Shown here: positions 1 to 9,050 of the stretch, in pieces
How the letters are laid out: each line of letters opens with the position of its first letter
How positions within the stretch are numbered: position 1 is the stretch's first letter
NCBI GenBank assembly: GCA_033765145.1
Contig: JANRIH010000032.1
Span: 186,001-250,000 of the forward strand
From: JAGVSR01 sp033765145
Lineage (GTDB): Bacteria > Pseudomonadota > Alphaproteobacteria > Rhizobiales > Hyphomicrobiaceae
DNA length: 64,000 nt
Direction: 5' to 3'
Translations under genes and position numbers: made by a program
The notes under the pieces: generated by a model
Told to the model about the DNA's origin: nothing
The model's database searches: none
The model's input: only the letters and a program-made list of their open reading frames with translations

Positions 1-2
1 AG

Positions 3-809
3 GAGCGCCTGCAGCAGCTGGAACTCAATCGTCGCCGAATCGTCGCACTGTTGGAGCAGGCGGTCGAGGATCGCTACGTGCTCGTCAACGCCGCCGGCTT
101 CCAGCTCGAGGCCGTCGAGCGCTTCGAGGTTCATCAGCGCCACCGCGTGATCGTCGGCCGCCAGGGCCGCGAGACGCCGGAATTGCGCGCGACCATCAAG
201 GCGCTCAACTTCTTCCCGTTCTGGCGCGTGCCCGACAGCGTCGCGAAGCTCGACGTGTTTCCCCGTCTCGTGAAGGAGCCCCAGTATCTCCAGCAGGAAG
301 GCATTCGCGTCGTCATGGGGGATTTCAACGGCCCCGAGATCGACCCGAGTGCCGTCGACTGGTCCCAGGCCGACCCCGCGAAAGTGAAGCTGCGGCAGGA
401 CCCCGGTGATAAGAACGCCTTGGGTCTTGTCCGCATCGACATGCAGAACGAGCACGGCGTCTACATGCACGACACGCCGCTGAAGAACCTCTTCACGCAA
501 TCGGGCCGCGCCTTCAGTGCCGGCTGCGTCCGCGTGCAGGACGTCTTCCGCCTCGTCGAATGGCTCGCAAAGCTCGAACCCGGCTGGGAAAGCCCCGGCC
601 AGGTCGAGGCCGTCATCCAGTCCGGCCAGCCCCTGACGCTCGATCTGACGCGGCCGGTGCCGGTCTATTTCGCCTACGTCACCGCCTGGGCCGAGCAGGG
701 CGGGCAGGTTCAGTTCCGCGCCGACATCTACAATCGCGATGGACAGCCGACCGAGACCGCGGTCGTCGATCCCGAGGAGCCCGTGCCGTCGGTCGGCCTC
801 GCCCCCTGA
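3..809 (+). CDS. L,D-transpeptidase family protein (YcbB/LdtD-like), 5' end outside window
   Basis: The frame is open from the window edge, so the gene starts upstream; 268 C-terminal residues are visible. The first residues (RLQQLELNRRR followed by DRYVLVN) match the segment that leads into the YkuD catalytic domain of YcbB-type enzymes. The catalytic pattern is present: HDTP, then SAGCVRV, with the nucleophilic Cys codon at 525-527. Enzymes of this family form 3-3 (meso-DAP to meso-DAP) peptidoglycan cross-links in the periplasm and resist most beta-lactams. The expected upstream peptidoglycan-binding region cannot be seen. The gene ends 131 bp before the tRNA-Asn gene on the other strand. 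The family call is firm; the exact paralogue is not determinable. Confidence 0.85.
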   Translation, partial: ERLQQLELNRRRIVALLEQAVEDRYVLVNAAGFQLEAVERFEVHQRHRVIVGRQGRETPELRATIKALNFFPFWRVPDSVAKLDVFPRLVKEPQYLQQEGIRVVMGDFNGPEIDPSAVDWSQADPAKVKLRQDPGDKNALGLVRIDMQNEHGVYMHDTPLKNLFTQSGRAFSAGCVRVQDVFRLVEWLAKLEPGWESPGQVEAVIQSGQPLTLDLTRPVPVYFAYVTAWAEQGGQVQFRADIYNRDGQPTETAVVDPEEPVPSVGLAP

Positions 810-939
810 CTCCCCTGCATGACTTGCGCCCCTGACTGGCGCTGCGATCGGTTTCTGACGATCAGCGCAAGTCCTCGCACGGGCACGCCGATAGGCGTGC
901 CGTGATTTCGCGCATTGGAAGAAATGCCGGACTGAGAGA

Positions 940-1014
940 TGGCTCCGCGGGTAGGGCTCGAACCTACGACCGTCCGATTAACAGTCGGATGCTCTACCAC
1001 TGAGCTACCGCGGA
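940..1014 (-). tRNA. tRNA-Asn (anticodon GTT)
   Basis: Read on the minus strand, the 75-nt sequence folds as a cloverleaf. The acceptor stem TCCGCGG pairs with CCGCGGA, the anticodon loop is CTGTTAA, the T arm contains GGTTCGAGCC, and the CCA end is encoded. It lies between the transpeptidase gene and tRNA-Cys. Confidence 0.95.
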
Positions 1015-1194
1015 ACAGGCACTGTTGAAGCGCCGGGGGTGATTAGCAGAAGTCGCCCCACCCGAGAAGGGGCTTTCTGCCACGCGTCGGCCACGGCCGC
1101 AAGTGGCGCGACGAGCATTGATTCTGGTGATTTATCCGCCGTTAGAGCGATAAGAGCGGCGGCATCGAATTTCGCAGAACGCACCATGAATGAT

Positions 1195-1268
1195 TGGAGG
1201 CCACGCCCGGAATTGAACCGGGGTACGCGGATTTGCAGTCCGCTGCGTCACCACTCCGCCACGTGGCC
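1195..1268 (-). tRNA. tRNA-Cys (anticodon GCA)
   Basis: On the minus strand the acceptor stem GGCCACG pairs with CGTGGCC. The anticodon loop is CTGCAAA, the T arm contains GGTTCAATTCC, and CCA is encoded. Length is 74 nt. It is 180 bp upstream, in the sense of transcription, of tRNA-Asn on the same strand, so the two may be co-transcribed. Confidence 0.95.
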
Positions 1269-1559
1269 TCTGGTCCGCATCCAGCCTGTCGTTGGCCGGC
1301 ATCGGAGCGCGAAGCGGGCGCGCACCTCTGCGAGAGAGCGGCTGGGTAGCATACCTCCGGGGAAGGGCACAAGCGAGCCCTCGCAATCGCGCCGAATGTC
1401 CCCGCCGGCGCACGGACGTCTGCGCCGCGACCCTCCCGCCAATCTCGAAACTGCCCCGTCGTCCCGGAGGCGCTCCTGCTTCGAAATTGCGGCTGGTCGG
1501 GCGCGGCGGCACTCTCTAAGGTTCCGCGTCGCATGCGCCAGCAACAGGGTCCGCGGCCG

Positions 1560-2225
1560 ATGGTCGATACATCTCTCCAACGCAAGAACATGGTCGAAAG
1601 CCAGGTCCGTCCGAGTGACGTCACCGACCGCCGGATCACCCTTGCCATGTCGTCGATCGCGCGCGAGGCGTTCGTCGCGCCCGAACTGCGCGCATTGGCC
1701 TACAGCGACGCGGAACTGCCGCTCGGTGACGGCCGCACGAAAGGCCGCCAGCTTCTCGCCCCGCGCACGCTCGCGAAGATGATCCAGATCCTCTCCCCCG
1801 ACCCCTCCGACATCGTTCTCGACGTCGGGTGCGGCACCGGATACGCGACCGCCATCCTGTCGCGCCTCGCGATGACGGTCGTGGCGCTCGAGGAGGATCA
1901 GGGTCTCGCCCAGGAAGCGACGCGCGTCCTTCAGGTGCAGGGCTTCGACAATGCCGCCGTCGTGCAGGGGCCGCTGACCGACGGTTATCCGAGCGAAGGC
2001 CCCTACGACCGCATCCTGGTCGGCGGCGCGGTGGCGGAGCCGCCCGCGACGCTTTTGGGCCAATTGAAGGACGGGGGCCGCCTCGTCGCGATCCTGGCGA
2101 GCGGCGGGTCGAGCCGGGCGGTTACATGGACGCGGATCGGCACGACCTATTCCGAAAGCGATGGGTTCGACGCCGTGGCCCCCTTGCTGCCCGGCTTCGC
2201 CAAGAGCCCGGGTTTCGTATTCTAG
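1560..2225 (+). CDS. pcm: Protein-L-isoaspartate O-methyltransferase family protein
   Basis: A 221-residue SAM-dependent methyltransferase. The family methylates L-isoaspartyl residues formed by deamidation and so starts protein repair in the cytoplasm. The N-terminal block NMVESQVRPSDVTDRR and the SAM-binding motif VLDVGCGTGYAT are clear. The C-terminal part (PYDRILVGGAV, then LKDGGRLVAI) follows the Rossmann methyltransferase plan. ATG 1560 is preferred over ATG 1533 because family members begin shortly before the NMVESQ block. In Hyphomicrobiales this divergent pcm copy often precedes a TolC gene, as here, so its substrate may not be classical isoaspartate; that is inference. It is followed by two tolC paralogues on the same strand. 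Confidence 0.85.
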   Translation: MVDTSLQRKNMVESQVRPSDVTDRRITLAMSSIAREAFVAPELRALAYSDAELPLGDGRTKGRQLLAPRTLAKMIQILSPDPSDIVLDVGCGTGYATAILSRLAMTVVALEEDQGLAQEATRVLQVQGFDNAAVVQGPLTDGYPSEGPYDRILVGGAVAEPPATLLGQLKDGGRLVAILASGGSSRAVTWTRIGTTYSESDGFDAVAPLLPGFAKSPGFVF

Positions 2226-2368
2226 CGGTCGCCACGGTGTCCCGGCACGGCGGCCCGAAGCGGGCGTCCGCGCCCCACGGCGGGACGCTGGTTTACGGTT
2301 CCTAAATGGAATCAGCCGCACTCCGGTTCTTCGGGAAGGTTTGTGTCCCGTGTCTCGGAGGAGCAGGC

Positions 2369-3955
2369 ATGCCGGGCGTCGATATCCGTCACAGACCGAC
2401 GGATGGGGGCCGCCAAACCTGGAGCCGCATGGCGCGTCTCCGGGCCTCCGCGTGCGCGCTCTCGCTGGCGCTTTTCGTCGGGTCATTCCCCGCCGAACTC
2501 CGCGCCGACACGCTCTCCGAAGCCCTGGCCTCGGCCTACGAGAAAAACCCGCGCCTCGACGCAGAGCGCGCGCGCCTCCGGGCGACCGACGAGGATGTCG
2601 CGCGCGCCATGTCCGGGTACCGTCCCCAGGTCGGCGTTTCTGCTGAACTCGGGCGGGCCAGTACCCATTCCCGACCCGGAACGTCATCGGACGGCAACAG
2701 CGGACCCTGGGGCTACCAGATTTCCGTAAGCCAGCCGTTGTTCACGGGTTTCCGCTCGACGAGCACCCTCAACGAGGCCGAAGCCGACGTTCGCGCTGGC
2801 CGGCAGACTTTGCGCCGCGTCGAAGCTGAGGTCCTGCTCGATGCGGCGGCGGCCTACCTTGACGTTATCCGGGACACCGCGATCGTCCGCATCCGCGAGA
2901 AGACGGTCGACGTCCTCTCGCGAGAACTCGATGCGGCCCGCGCACGCCGCGCCGCGCGTGAGGTGACGCTGACGGATGTCGCGCAGGCGGAAGCCCGGCG
3001 CGCCCGCGCCCTGTCGGAAGCCGACCGCGCGAAGGCCGAACTCAAGGTGTCCCGCGCACGCTATCAGCAGGTCGTTGGCAAGCAGCCCATGAGCTTGCGT
3101 GCGCCACCTCTGAAGGTCAAGGGCATGCCCCGCTCGCTGGACGAGGCGCTCGACATCGCACACGCCGAAAGCCCGAACGTGCAGGCCGCGCTTTATCGCG
3201 AGGAATCCTCCCGGCACAACGTCGACAAGATTTCCGGCGAGCTATTGCCGCAAGTCTCCGTCGACGCGACATGGAGCCAGTCCGGTGACACGACGGGGCT
3301 CTATGCCGACGAGGACGACGCCCGCGTCACTGGCCGCGTCTCCATGCCCCTCTACGAAGGCGGCGAAACCCGCGCCCGCATCCGTCAGGCGAAGCACCTG
3401 CACGTGAGCCGCCTGCAAGAGATCGAGCAGGCGCGCAACGAGACCGAGGCCAATGTGACGGCGGCGTGGTCGCGGCTTGGGGCCGCGCGGGCGCAGTTAA
3501 AATCGGACGAGATACAAGTCGAGGCGAGCCGCACCGCCCTCGAAGGCGTGCGCGAGGAGGAGCGGGTTGGCCAGCGTCTCCTGCTCGATGTCCTCAATGC
3601 CGAGCAGGAATATCTCGAGGCGCAGGTCCAGGCGGTCGTGACGAAAAGGAACCTCGTCGTGGCGAGCTACGCCGTCCTGGCCGAGATCGGACGCCTCAAC
3701 GGCGAGACGGTCGAGACCGGTGGCCTCGTCTATGATCCGGAGGTCCATTACCAGGGCAGTCGCGACGAATGGTTCTCGACCGACATCACGGATCGCTCGG
3801 GCCGCGACGTCGAAGGAGAAGTCCTTGTCGACGCGGAAATCGCTGCCGAAGCGGAGGTCGGCGCACCGGTTATCGTCGAGGAGCCATCCGCGCGCGCTAG
3901 ACTGCGCATACCGGACGAGCCTCCTAGCCTGCGGCTGCGGTCAAACAAGGACTGA
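2369..3955 (+). CDS. TolC family outer membrane efflux protein, copy 1
   Basis: A 528-residue outer membrane factor that would provide the outer membrane exit duct of a type I secretion or RND efflux system. ATG 2369 has a strong GGAGGAG site 5 nt upstream; ATG 2429 would give a more compact signal peptide ending near ELRADTL. Two TolC repeats are visible, each opening with an EAL...A...NP element (LSEALASAYEKNP and LDEALDIAHAESP) and leading to FTGFRS and MPLYEGGE strand motifs. It is clearly paralogous to the next gene. Two oddities stand out. The helical stretch before TDVAQAEARRA lacks the usual FxxGxVT pattern, reading ARRAAREVTLTDV. A mostly acidic C-terminal tail of about 65 residues also follows VYDPEVHY. 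Confidence 0.92.
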   Translation: MPGVDIRHRPTDGGRQTWSRMARLRASACALSLALFVGSFPAELRADTLSEALASAYEKNPRLDAERARLRATDEDVARAMSGYRPQVGVSAELGRASTHSRPGTSSDGNSGPWGYQISVSQPLFTGFRSTSTLNEAEADVRAGRQTLRRVEAEVLLDAAAAYLDVIRDTAIVRIREKTVDVLSRELDAARARRAAREVTLTDVAQAEARRARALSEADRAKAELKVSRARYQQVVGKQPMSLRAPPLKVKGMPRSLDEALDIAHAESPNVQAALYREESSRHNVDKISGELLPQVSVDATWSQSGDTTGLYADEDDARVTGRVSMPLYEGGETRARIRQAKHLHVSRLQEIEQARNETEANVTAAWSRLGAARAQLKSDEIQVEASRTALEGVREEERVGQRLLLDVLNAEQEYLEAQVQAVVTKRNLVVASYAVLAEIGRLNGETVETGGLVYDPEVHYQGSRDEWFSTDITDRSGRDVEGEVLVDAEIAAEAEVGAPVIVEEPSARARLRIPDEPPSLRLRSNKD

Positions 3956-4225
3956 TTTTCGAATTATGACGGGTGTTTCGTCATTGATTCCAAGTGTGGG
4001 AATGCAGCAACGCAAGCGGATTACCTCGCGGCTGCAGGCCCCTATCTCCTTCATCCGCAAGGGCGGGTCACGTACATAGGTCATTAGCGATCTGTTAACC
4101 GCCACACCGCCGCGCTCGGTGCCGTCCGCGAATCATGGGATGCCATAGGCGCTCCGATCCGCCCGGCGACCACCGTTCGGCTCGGGTTTCATCGGCCGAC
4201 GCCTCGCGTGGGCTTGCGTCTGAGG

Positions 4226-5701
4226 ATGACTTTGCGAACGCTGAAACAGCACCCGTTGCCCAAGCTGCCGACGCCCATGTGGCGTGGCCTTGGCGTGGCA
4301 ATGTCCGCTTTTGTGCTCACCGTCGCGATGTCGGCCGCAGCGGCGGCCCAAACCATCGACGACGCGCTCGCCCAGGCCTACGAATACAATCCTCAGATCG
4401 ATGCCGAGCGCGCGCGTCTGCGCGGCACGGATGAGGAAGTGGCCCGAGCGATGTCGGGATACCGCCCCGTCATCACCGGTCAGGCCGAAGTCTCGCGCAC
4501 GAATACCAACGTCCGCCCCGACAGCGCTGGCGAGGGCACGAACAATCCGCGCAGCTACGCCATCAACCTCACGCAGCCTATCTTCCGCGGTTTCCGCACG
4601 ACAAACGCCGTCAACGTCGCCGAGGCCGAGGTCCGCGCGGGCCGGGAACGTCTGCGCGATATCGAGCAGCAGGTGCTTCTCGACGCGGCGACCCAGTTCA
4701 TGAACGTGGTCCGCGATCAGGCCGTCGTCCGTCTCAACGAGAACAACGTCCGCGTTCTCTCCGAAGAATTAAAGGCCCAGGAAGACCGGTTCGCAGTCGG
4801 CGACGTGACGAAGACTGACGTTGCCCAGTCCGAAGCGCGCCGGGCCGGCGCGGTGGCCGATCTCGATCTCGCGCGGGCCAACCTGAAATCGAGCCGCGCG
4901 GAATACGAGCGGGTCGTCGGCTCGCCGCCAGCCGCCCTCGTGGAGCCGTCGCTGCGCGAAGCGAGTCTGCCGCGCTCACTCGACGAGGCGATCGAAATCG
5001 GAACGCAGGAAAATCCAAACATCGTCGCGGCGCTCTACAACGAGCAGGCCGCCCGGTTTCAGGTTGATCTGATCCGTGGCGAACTGCTGCCGGAACTGAG
5101 CGTCGAAGCGCAATACACCGATACGATGGACCCGAGCCTGTTCGTCCGCGAGCAGGAAGTCGGCTCCGTCACCGGCCGCATGACCGTGCCGATCTATGAG
5201 GGCGGCGAAGTCTACGCGCGCGTCCGTCAGGCGAAACACCTCCATGTCGGACGCCTGCAAGACATCGAAACGGCGCGCGTCGCGATCAAGTCCCAGGTGA
5301 TCGGTTCCTGGTCTCAATACCAGGCCCAGAAGGCCCGCATTGTGAGCGCCAAGGCGCAGGTCGAGGCCAACTCGACGGCGCTGTCCGGAGTCCGCGAGGA
5401 AGAGCGCGTCGGCCAGCGGACCGTGATCGAAGTCCTGAACGCGCAGCAGGAACTCCTGTTCTCGCAGGTCGAACTTGCCCGCACGCGGCGCGATCTCATC
5501 GTCGCGGCCTATACGGTCCAGTCCACCATTGGTCGTCTCGACGCGCAAAGCCTCGGCGTGACGAGCCTCGTCTATGATCCCGAGCAGCACTATTACGAGG
5601 TGCGCCGGAAGTGGTGGGGCCTTTCGATCACCCACGACGACGGCCGCCGCGAGTTCCTTGACCTCTGGAACTCGCACGGCTCTCAGGTCGAGATGAAGTA
5701 A
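4226..5701 (+). CDS. TolC family outer membrane efflux protein, copy 2
   Basis: A 491-residue TolC-type outer membrane factor and tandem paralogue of the preceding gene, 270 bp downstream. Its signal peptide is clear (AMSAFVLTVAMSAAAAAQT). The two repeats begin IDDALAQAYEYNP and LDEAIEIGTQENP, and the canonical RFAVGDVTKTDVAQSEARR block is intact, unlike copy 1. It ends with VYDPEQHYYEVRRKWWG and a short tail. The start is uncertain: GTG 4208 and ATG 4277 are in frame and none has a good Shine-Dalgarno sequence; ATG 4226 is a compromise. No periplasmic adaptor or inner membrane pump gene is adjacent, so it may serve several exporters. Confidence 0.92.
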   Translation: MTLRTLKQHPLPKLPTPMWRGLGVAMSAFVLTVAMSAAAAAQTIDDALAQAYEYNPQIDAERARLRGTDEEVARAMSGYRPVITGQAEVSRTNTNVRPDSAGEGTNNPRSYAINLTQPIFRGFRTTNAVNVAEAEVRAGRERLRDIEQQVLLDAATQFMNVVRDQAVVRLNENNVRVLSEELKAQEDRFAVGDVTKTDVAQSEARRAGAVADLDLARANLKSSRAEYERVVGSPPAALVEPSLREASLPRSLDEAIEIGTQENPNIVAALYNEQAARFQVDLIRGELLPELSVEAQYTDTMDPSLFVREQEVGSVTGRMTVPIYEGGEVYARVRQAKHLHVGRLQDIETARVAIKSQVIGSWSQYQAQKARIVSAKAQVEANSTALSGVREEERVGQRTVIEVLNAQQELLFSQVELARTRRDLIVAAYTVQSTIGRLDAQSLGVTSLVYDPEQHYYEVRRKWWGLSITHDDGRREFLDLWNSHGSQVEMK

Positions 5702-6148
5702 TCCGGAATAAGCACAAGTTCGCCCCAATTGGTGTGCGACCGGCGTCGTCTCGGCGGCCGGACACACGATCGTGCGCCGCTGCCGGAAAAACCTGAATTC
5801 GTGCGAACTCTGAACTGCTTCGGGAAAAGTCCTCCCGGCGTGCTTCACCATGCCAGCGACTTAAGCTCAAAAAATCTCTTGCATGAGTGCTGAATTGCCA
5901 CATGATTGCCGTTCATTCGGCGCAGAAACGTCGATGTGGGAAGGGGTTGGCTGATCGGGACCACGGGGGCGGGACCTGCGGAACCAGATCAGGCGCTCGG
6001 GGCGCAGCAGCCAATCCGGTCGGCGATCGGGACTGTACATCGGTCTGAGGCAGGATTTTGCCGGAGTTCGGCAAATCGAGAATTGCACGGATGGAATGTA
6101 ACGGGCCCGTCAGTCGTTAGTTGCGTAGTGTCGAGTTGGGGGTGCGTC
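5702..6148. other. Non-coding interval between tolC copy 2 and the first popZ-like gene
   Basis: 447 bp with no credible gene. Frames are open upstream of the popZ-like start but their translation is Arg/Gly-rich and lacks family features. The stretch around 5860-5910 is notably AT-richer than its surroundings and is the likeliest place for the popZ promoter, but I could not fix a -35/-10 pair. Confidence 0.5.
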
Positions 6149-7291
6149 GTGGACCTGATGGATCGGAACGGCCAGCCGAGCATGGAGGAGATTCTCGCCT
6201 CCATCCGGCGCATCATTGCCGAGGAGCCCGGCGCGAGTTCGCATCCCTTGATCGATCTGACCTCCGGCGCGGCGACCATCCATGCCGATAGCGCGCTCGA
6301 CGATACGGCCGATTTCGAGCTGCCCTCCATGTTTCGCGCGCCTCAGGCACCCCCTGTTGACCGCCCAACGCCACTCTTCAACCGTTTGACCGAAGCCATC
6401 CGCGCCGCCTCTCAGACGAACAACGCCCCGGCGCCATCGTCCTTCGGCGGTAAATCCGATCCTGCCCGGCCGGGCGACCTGAGCCTCAGCACTTTGAGGT
6501 TGTCGCGGGCGAACGTGGCCGAGGAAGCGAATGCGGCGGCGTTCAGGCTATCAGTGTTTCACGACAACGTACCCGGCCAGGGTCCGGGCCAAGGCCAGAC
6601 GCCGGGAGGCCATGCGCAGGGCGCATCATCAGCCGGGCCCGAAGCGGCCGCGGGATACCCGACCGATCCGGGATTTGCATCGGGCAGCGACGCGCCGGTG
6701 CCGTTCCAATCTGCGTACTCCGAGGCGCAATCGGCGTCGGGATCGACCGTTCCGAACAGTGGCCATCAGGCCGCGACCGACAATCCGTCGCCCAACGCGC
6801 CCGTCGTGCCCCGTCGCATGGCGGCTTTCAAAGATACGCGCTTTGCCGGGATGTCGGCTACGGCACCGGGACCCGCGGCGGGCTTTGCGTCGGCGCCCGT
6901 AGAGACTCAAACGCCCGCAGCGACGGCGTTCGCGTCCTCCGCGCTGGGCGACGCCAACCCGAAAGTCTCCGATCTCTTCGCCGCGGCCATGAGCAGTGAG
7001 CAGAGCCTCCCGGCGACGGGACCCGGCGCGGAAGGCAACTACCCGCTCGCATCTGACCGCCTCGACGCGGCGTCACCCTACGCCATGTCATCGGGCCCGG
7101 CTGGGACCAGCCAGCCCCCGCCCATTCCAGACCCGTTCTCGTCCGCCCCGATCGAGGATGCGACCGCCGACCTTTTGCGCCCCATGTTGCGCCAGTGGCT
7201 CGCCGAAAACATGCCCCGAATGGTCGAAAAAGCGCTGCACATCGAGGTTGCCGAGACCGTTCGGTCGGGCAAGAAACCCGGGCAGCTCTGA
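6149..7291 (+). CDS. PopZ-like polar organising protein (DUF2497), copy 1
   Basis: 380 residues with the two hallmark ends of the PopZ/DUF2497 family. These are an N-terminal partner-binding helix (PSMEEILASIRRIIAEEP, about residues 13-30) and a C-terminal oligomerisation block (TADLLRPMLRQWLAENMPRMVEKAL). A disordered Gly/Ala/Pro/Gln-rich linker of about 300 residues joins them. PopZ in Caulobacter and Agrobacterium forms a polar microdomain that anchors ParB-parS and regulators. GTG 6149 is chosen because of the GGGGG run just upstream; ATG 6158 is also possible. It is larger than Caulobacter PopZ (177 residues) mainly because of the linker. A second copy follows 259 bp downstream, then valS. 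Confidence 0.85.
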   Translation: MDLMDRNGQPSMEEILASIRRIIAEEPGASSHPLIDLTSGAATIHADSALDDTADFELPSMFRAPQAPPVDRPTPLFNRLTEAIRAASQTNNAPAPSSFGGKSDPARPGDLSLSTLRLSRANVAEEANAAAFRLSVFHDNVPGQGPGQGQTPGGHAQGASSAGPEAAAGYPTDPGFASGSDAPVPFQSAYSEAQSASGSTVPNSGHQAATDNPSPNAPVVPRRMAAFKDTRFAGMSATAPGPAAGFASAPVETQTPAATAFASSALGDANPKVSDLFAAAMSSEQSLPATGPGAEGNYPLASDRLDAASPYAMSSGPAGTSQPPPIPDPFSSAPIEDATADLLRPMLRQWLAENMPRMVEKALHIEVAETVRSGKKPGQL

Positions 7292-7550
7292 CGGTTACGG
7301 TCGCGTCGTGGAGGCTTCGAAGGGCACGCCCGCGGCGTCGTCGCCGGACTTTCGCTCCGCCTTCACCAGAATTTCGCCCGCAGTCTGAGTTATCCTCGAC
7401 CTTGGCAGAGTTTATCGTGCCCGCCTGTTGATGGGCCGAGGGCGTCCGCGCTACGACTGTCGGTTGCGGATAGGTTGGGCGCGGTGGCGTGGCAGAGCGT
7501 CGAACGTGGTGCCGCGGCGGGATCGAGACGGGGACGAGCGAGACGGGGCG

Positions 7551-8924
7551 ATGAGTAGACCTGAAGACAGAACCGAGCCATCGATGGAGGAAATCCTCGC
7601 ATCGATCCGGAAGATCATCGCAGAGGAGCCGAACCAGGCCCGCCCCGCGGCAACCCCCGATCCCACTCCGCGCCTGACCGAGCCGCCGCCGAAGTCGAGC
7701 CCATGGAATTCCGGCATCGAACTGCCGATGGGGCGCGCCAAGGGGATTGCCGAGAACACCGAGGACTCCAGCACGCCGACGGCCGCGCAAAATTCGTCCG
7801 CCCCACCGCATCGCCTGCCGCTCGGCAACATCGATCCCGACCTCGCCGACCTCCTCGATACCCCCTCGACGTCCGCCGCGCCGTCACCTGCCGAGCCGGC
7901 TCCGCTTGCCAAGTCGACGACCTCGCCGGGTTTCATCCCGGCTTCGGCCGCTCAGAAATCGTCGGCGTCGCCCGCGCCCTCGGTCGTCGCCGCGGCGCGC
8001 GAGAAGTGGGAGAGCCGCATCTCGCCGAACAGAGCGCCAGAAAAGCCCGCAGAAAAGCCCGCAGAGAATTCCGCCGAGAAACCCGCATCCTCGGCCACGC
8101 CCACTGCGGCTGCCGATCCGGAACACGTCACGTCTCAGTCCGCACCCGCTCAGTCGCCCGTGCAGTCCTATGCCGCGCATGCGGCATCCGAAGCGGCCAA
8201 TACGACGTCGAAGCCGGCCGCTTCGACGCCGGCACCCCCGTCCGCCAACCTTCCGCCGTTCGGCCTCACGAACCGCGCGACGGGCTTTTATCCGCCGCCG
8301 GGATTCCGCGTCGAGCCGACGGCCTCTCCGGCGGCGAGCGGCGACGGCATCGAAGCGGCACCAACTTCCGCTGCACCGGCGTCCTCGGCGCCAGCCCCCG
8401 CCGCGCCAGCCCCGGTCGCAAAAGCTGCGCCGATGGCCGTCGCCGCGACCGTGCCCCAACTGAAACCGGACGCGCCGCGTCCGGCCACAACCGCCAACGC
8501 CCCGAAGTCGGAAGCATCCGCAAGCAGCGATCTCGGCGCGAAGATCGGCGCGATCGCGTCCGACAATCCCGCCGCCGCCGCAGCAGCGGCGCTGGATGCC
8601 CTCAACGCCGGCCTGGCCGCCGTTTCCGCGGCATCCCCCAGCCCGGTCTTCGCGCCTGCCGTGGCCCACGCCCCGTCCGCGTCTCCCGTCATCTCCACCG
8701 CCGCAACGTCGGCGGCGCCCGCCCCCACCATGACCGCCACCGCACCGTCGGCATCGTCCGGCACCGCGCCGGGCCGCTCGCTCGAGGACGCGGTCGCTGA
8801 AATGCTGAAGCCCATGCTCGAAAAGTGGATCACGGAAAACATGCCGCGCATCGTCGAGCGGGCCCTGCGCCTCGACGCCCAGGGCCACAACGGGTCGAAG
8901 CCGGGCGGCAACGGCGGCGCTTGA
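7551..8924 (+). CDS. PopZ-like polar organising protein (DUF2497), copy 2
   Basis: 457 residues, a tandem paralogue of the preceding gene. The N-terminal helix is PSMEEILASIRKIIAEEP and the C-terminal block is LEDAVAEMLKPMLEKWITEN followed by MPRIVERALRL. Between them lies a very long Ala/Pro/Ser-rich linker with short repeats such as EKPAEKPAE. ATG 7551 is preferred, with a GGGG site a few bases upstream; the frame is open further upstream, but that part is Arg-rich and not family-like. In many Hyphomicrobiales a single gene of this family lies directly before valS, so this copy occupies the usual position. The linkers of the two copies are unrelated in sequence; only the ends are conserved, which suggests an old duplication. 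Confidence 0.88.
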   Translation: MSRPEDRTEPSMEEILASIRKIIAEEPNQARPAATPDPTPRLTEPPPKSSPWNSGIELPMGRAKGIAENTEDSSTPTAAQNSSAPPHRLPLGNIDPDLADLLDTPSTSAAPSPAEPAPLAKSTTSPGFIPASAAQKSSASPAPSVVAAAREKWESRISPNRAPEKPAEKPAENSAEKPASSATPTAAADPEHVTSQSAPAQSPVQSYAAHAASEAANTTSKPAASTPAPPSANLPPFGLTNRATGFYPPPGFRVEPTASPAASGDGIEAAPTSAAPASSAPAPAAPAPVAKAAPMAVAATVPQLKPDAPRPATTANAPKSEASASSDLGAKIGAIASDNPAAAAAAALDALNAGLAAVSAASPSPVFAPAVAHAPSASPVISTAATSAAPAPTMTATAPSASSGTAPGRSLEDAVAEMLKPMLEKWITENMPRIVERALRLDAQGHNGSKPGGNGGA

Positions 8925-9050
8925 CACCGCTTTCGCGGCCGTGCGCCTGCGCATCAGGCCAGCGTCAACCCGCTGACATCGGCCCGTTGACATCTGCGAG
9001 ACGGGCTGACTACCTCCCCGTTCCGACGATTGAGAGACTGCTTTTCCGCC

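Noticed and set aside
1248..2687. A 479-codon antisense frame over tRNA-Cys, pcm and the tolC start
   Set aside because: It overlaps a tRNA and a clear methyltransferase gene; no domain.
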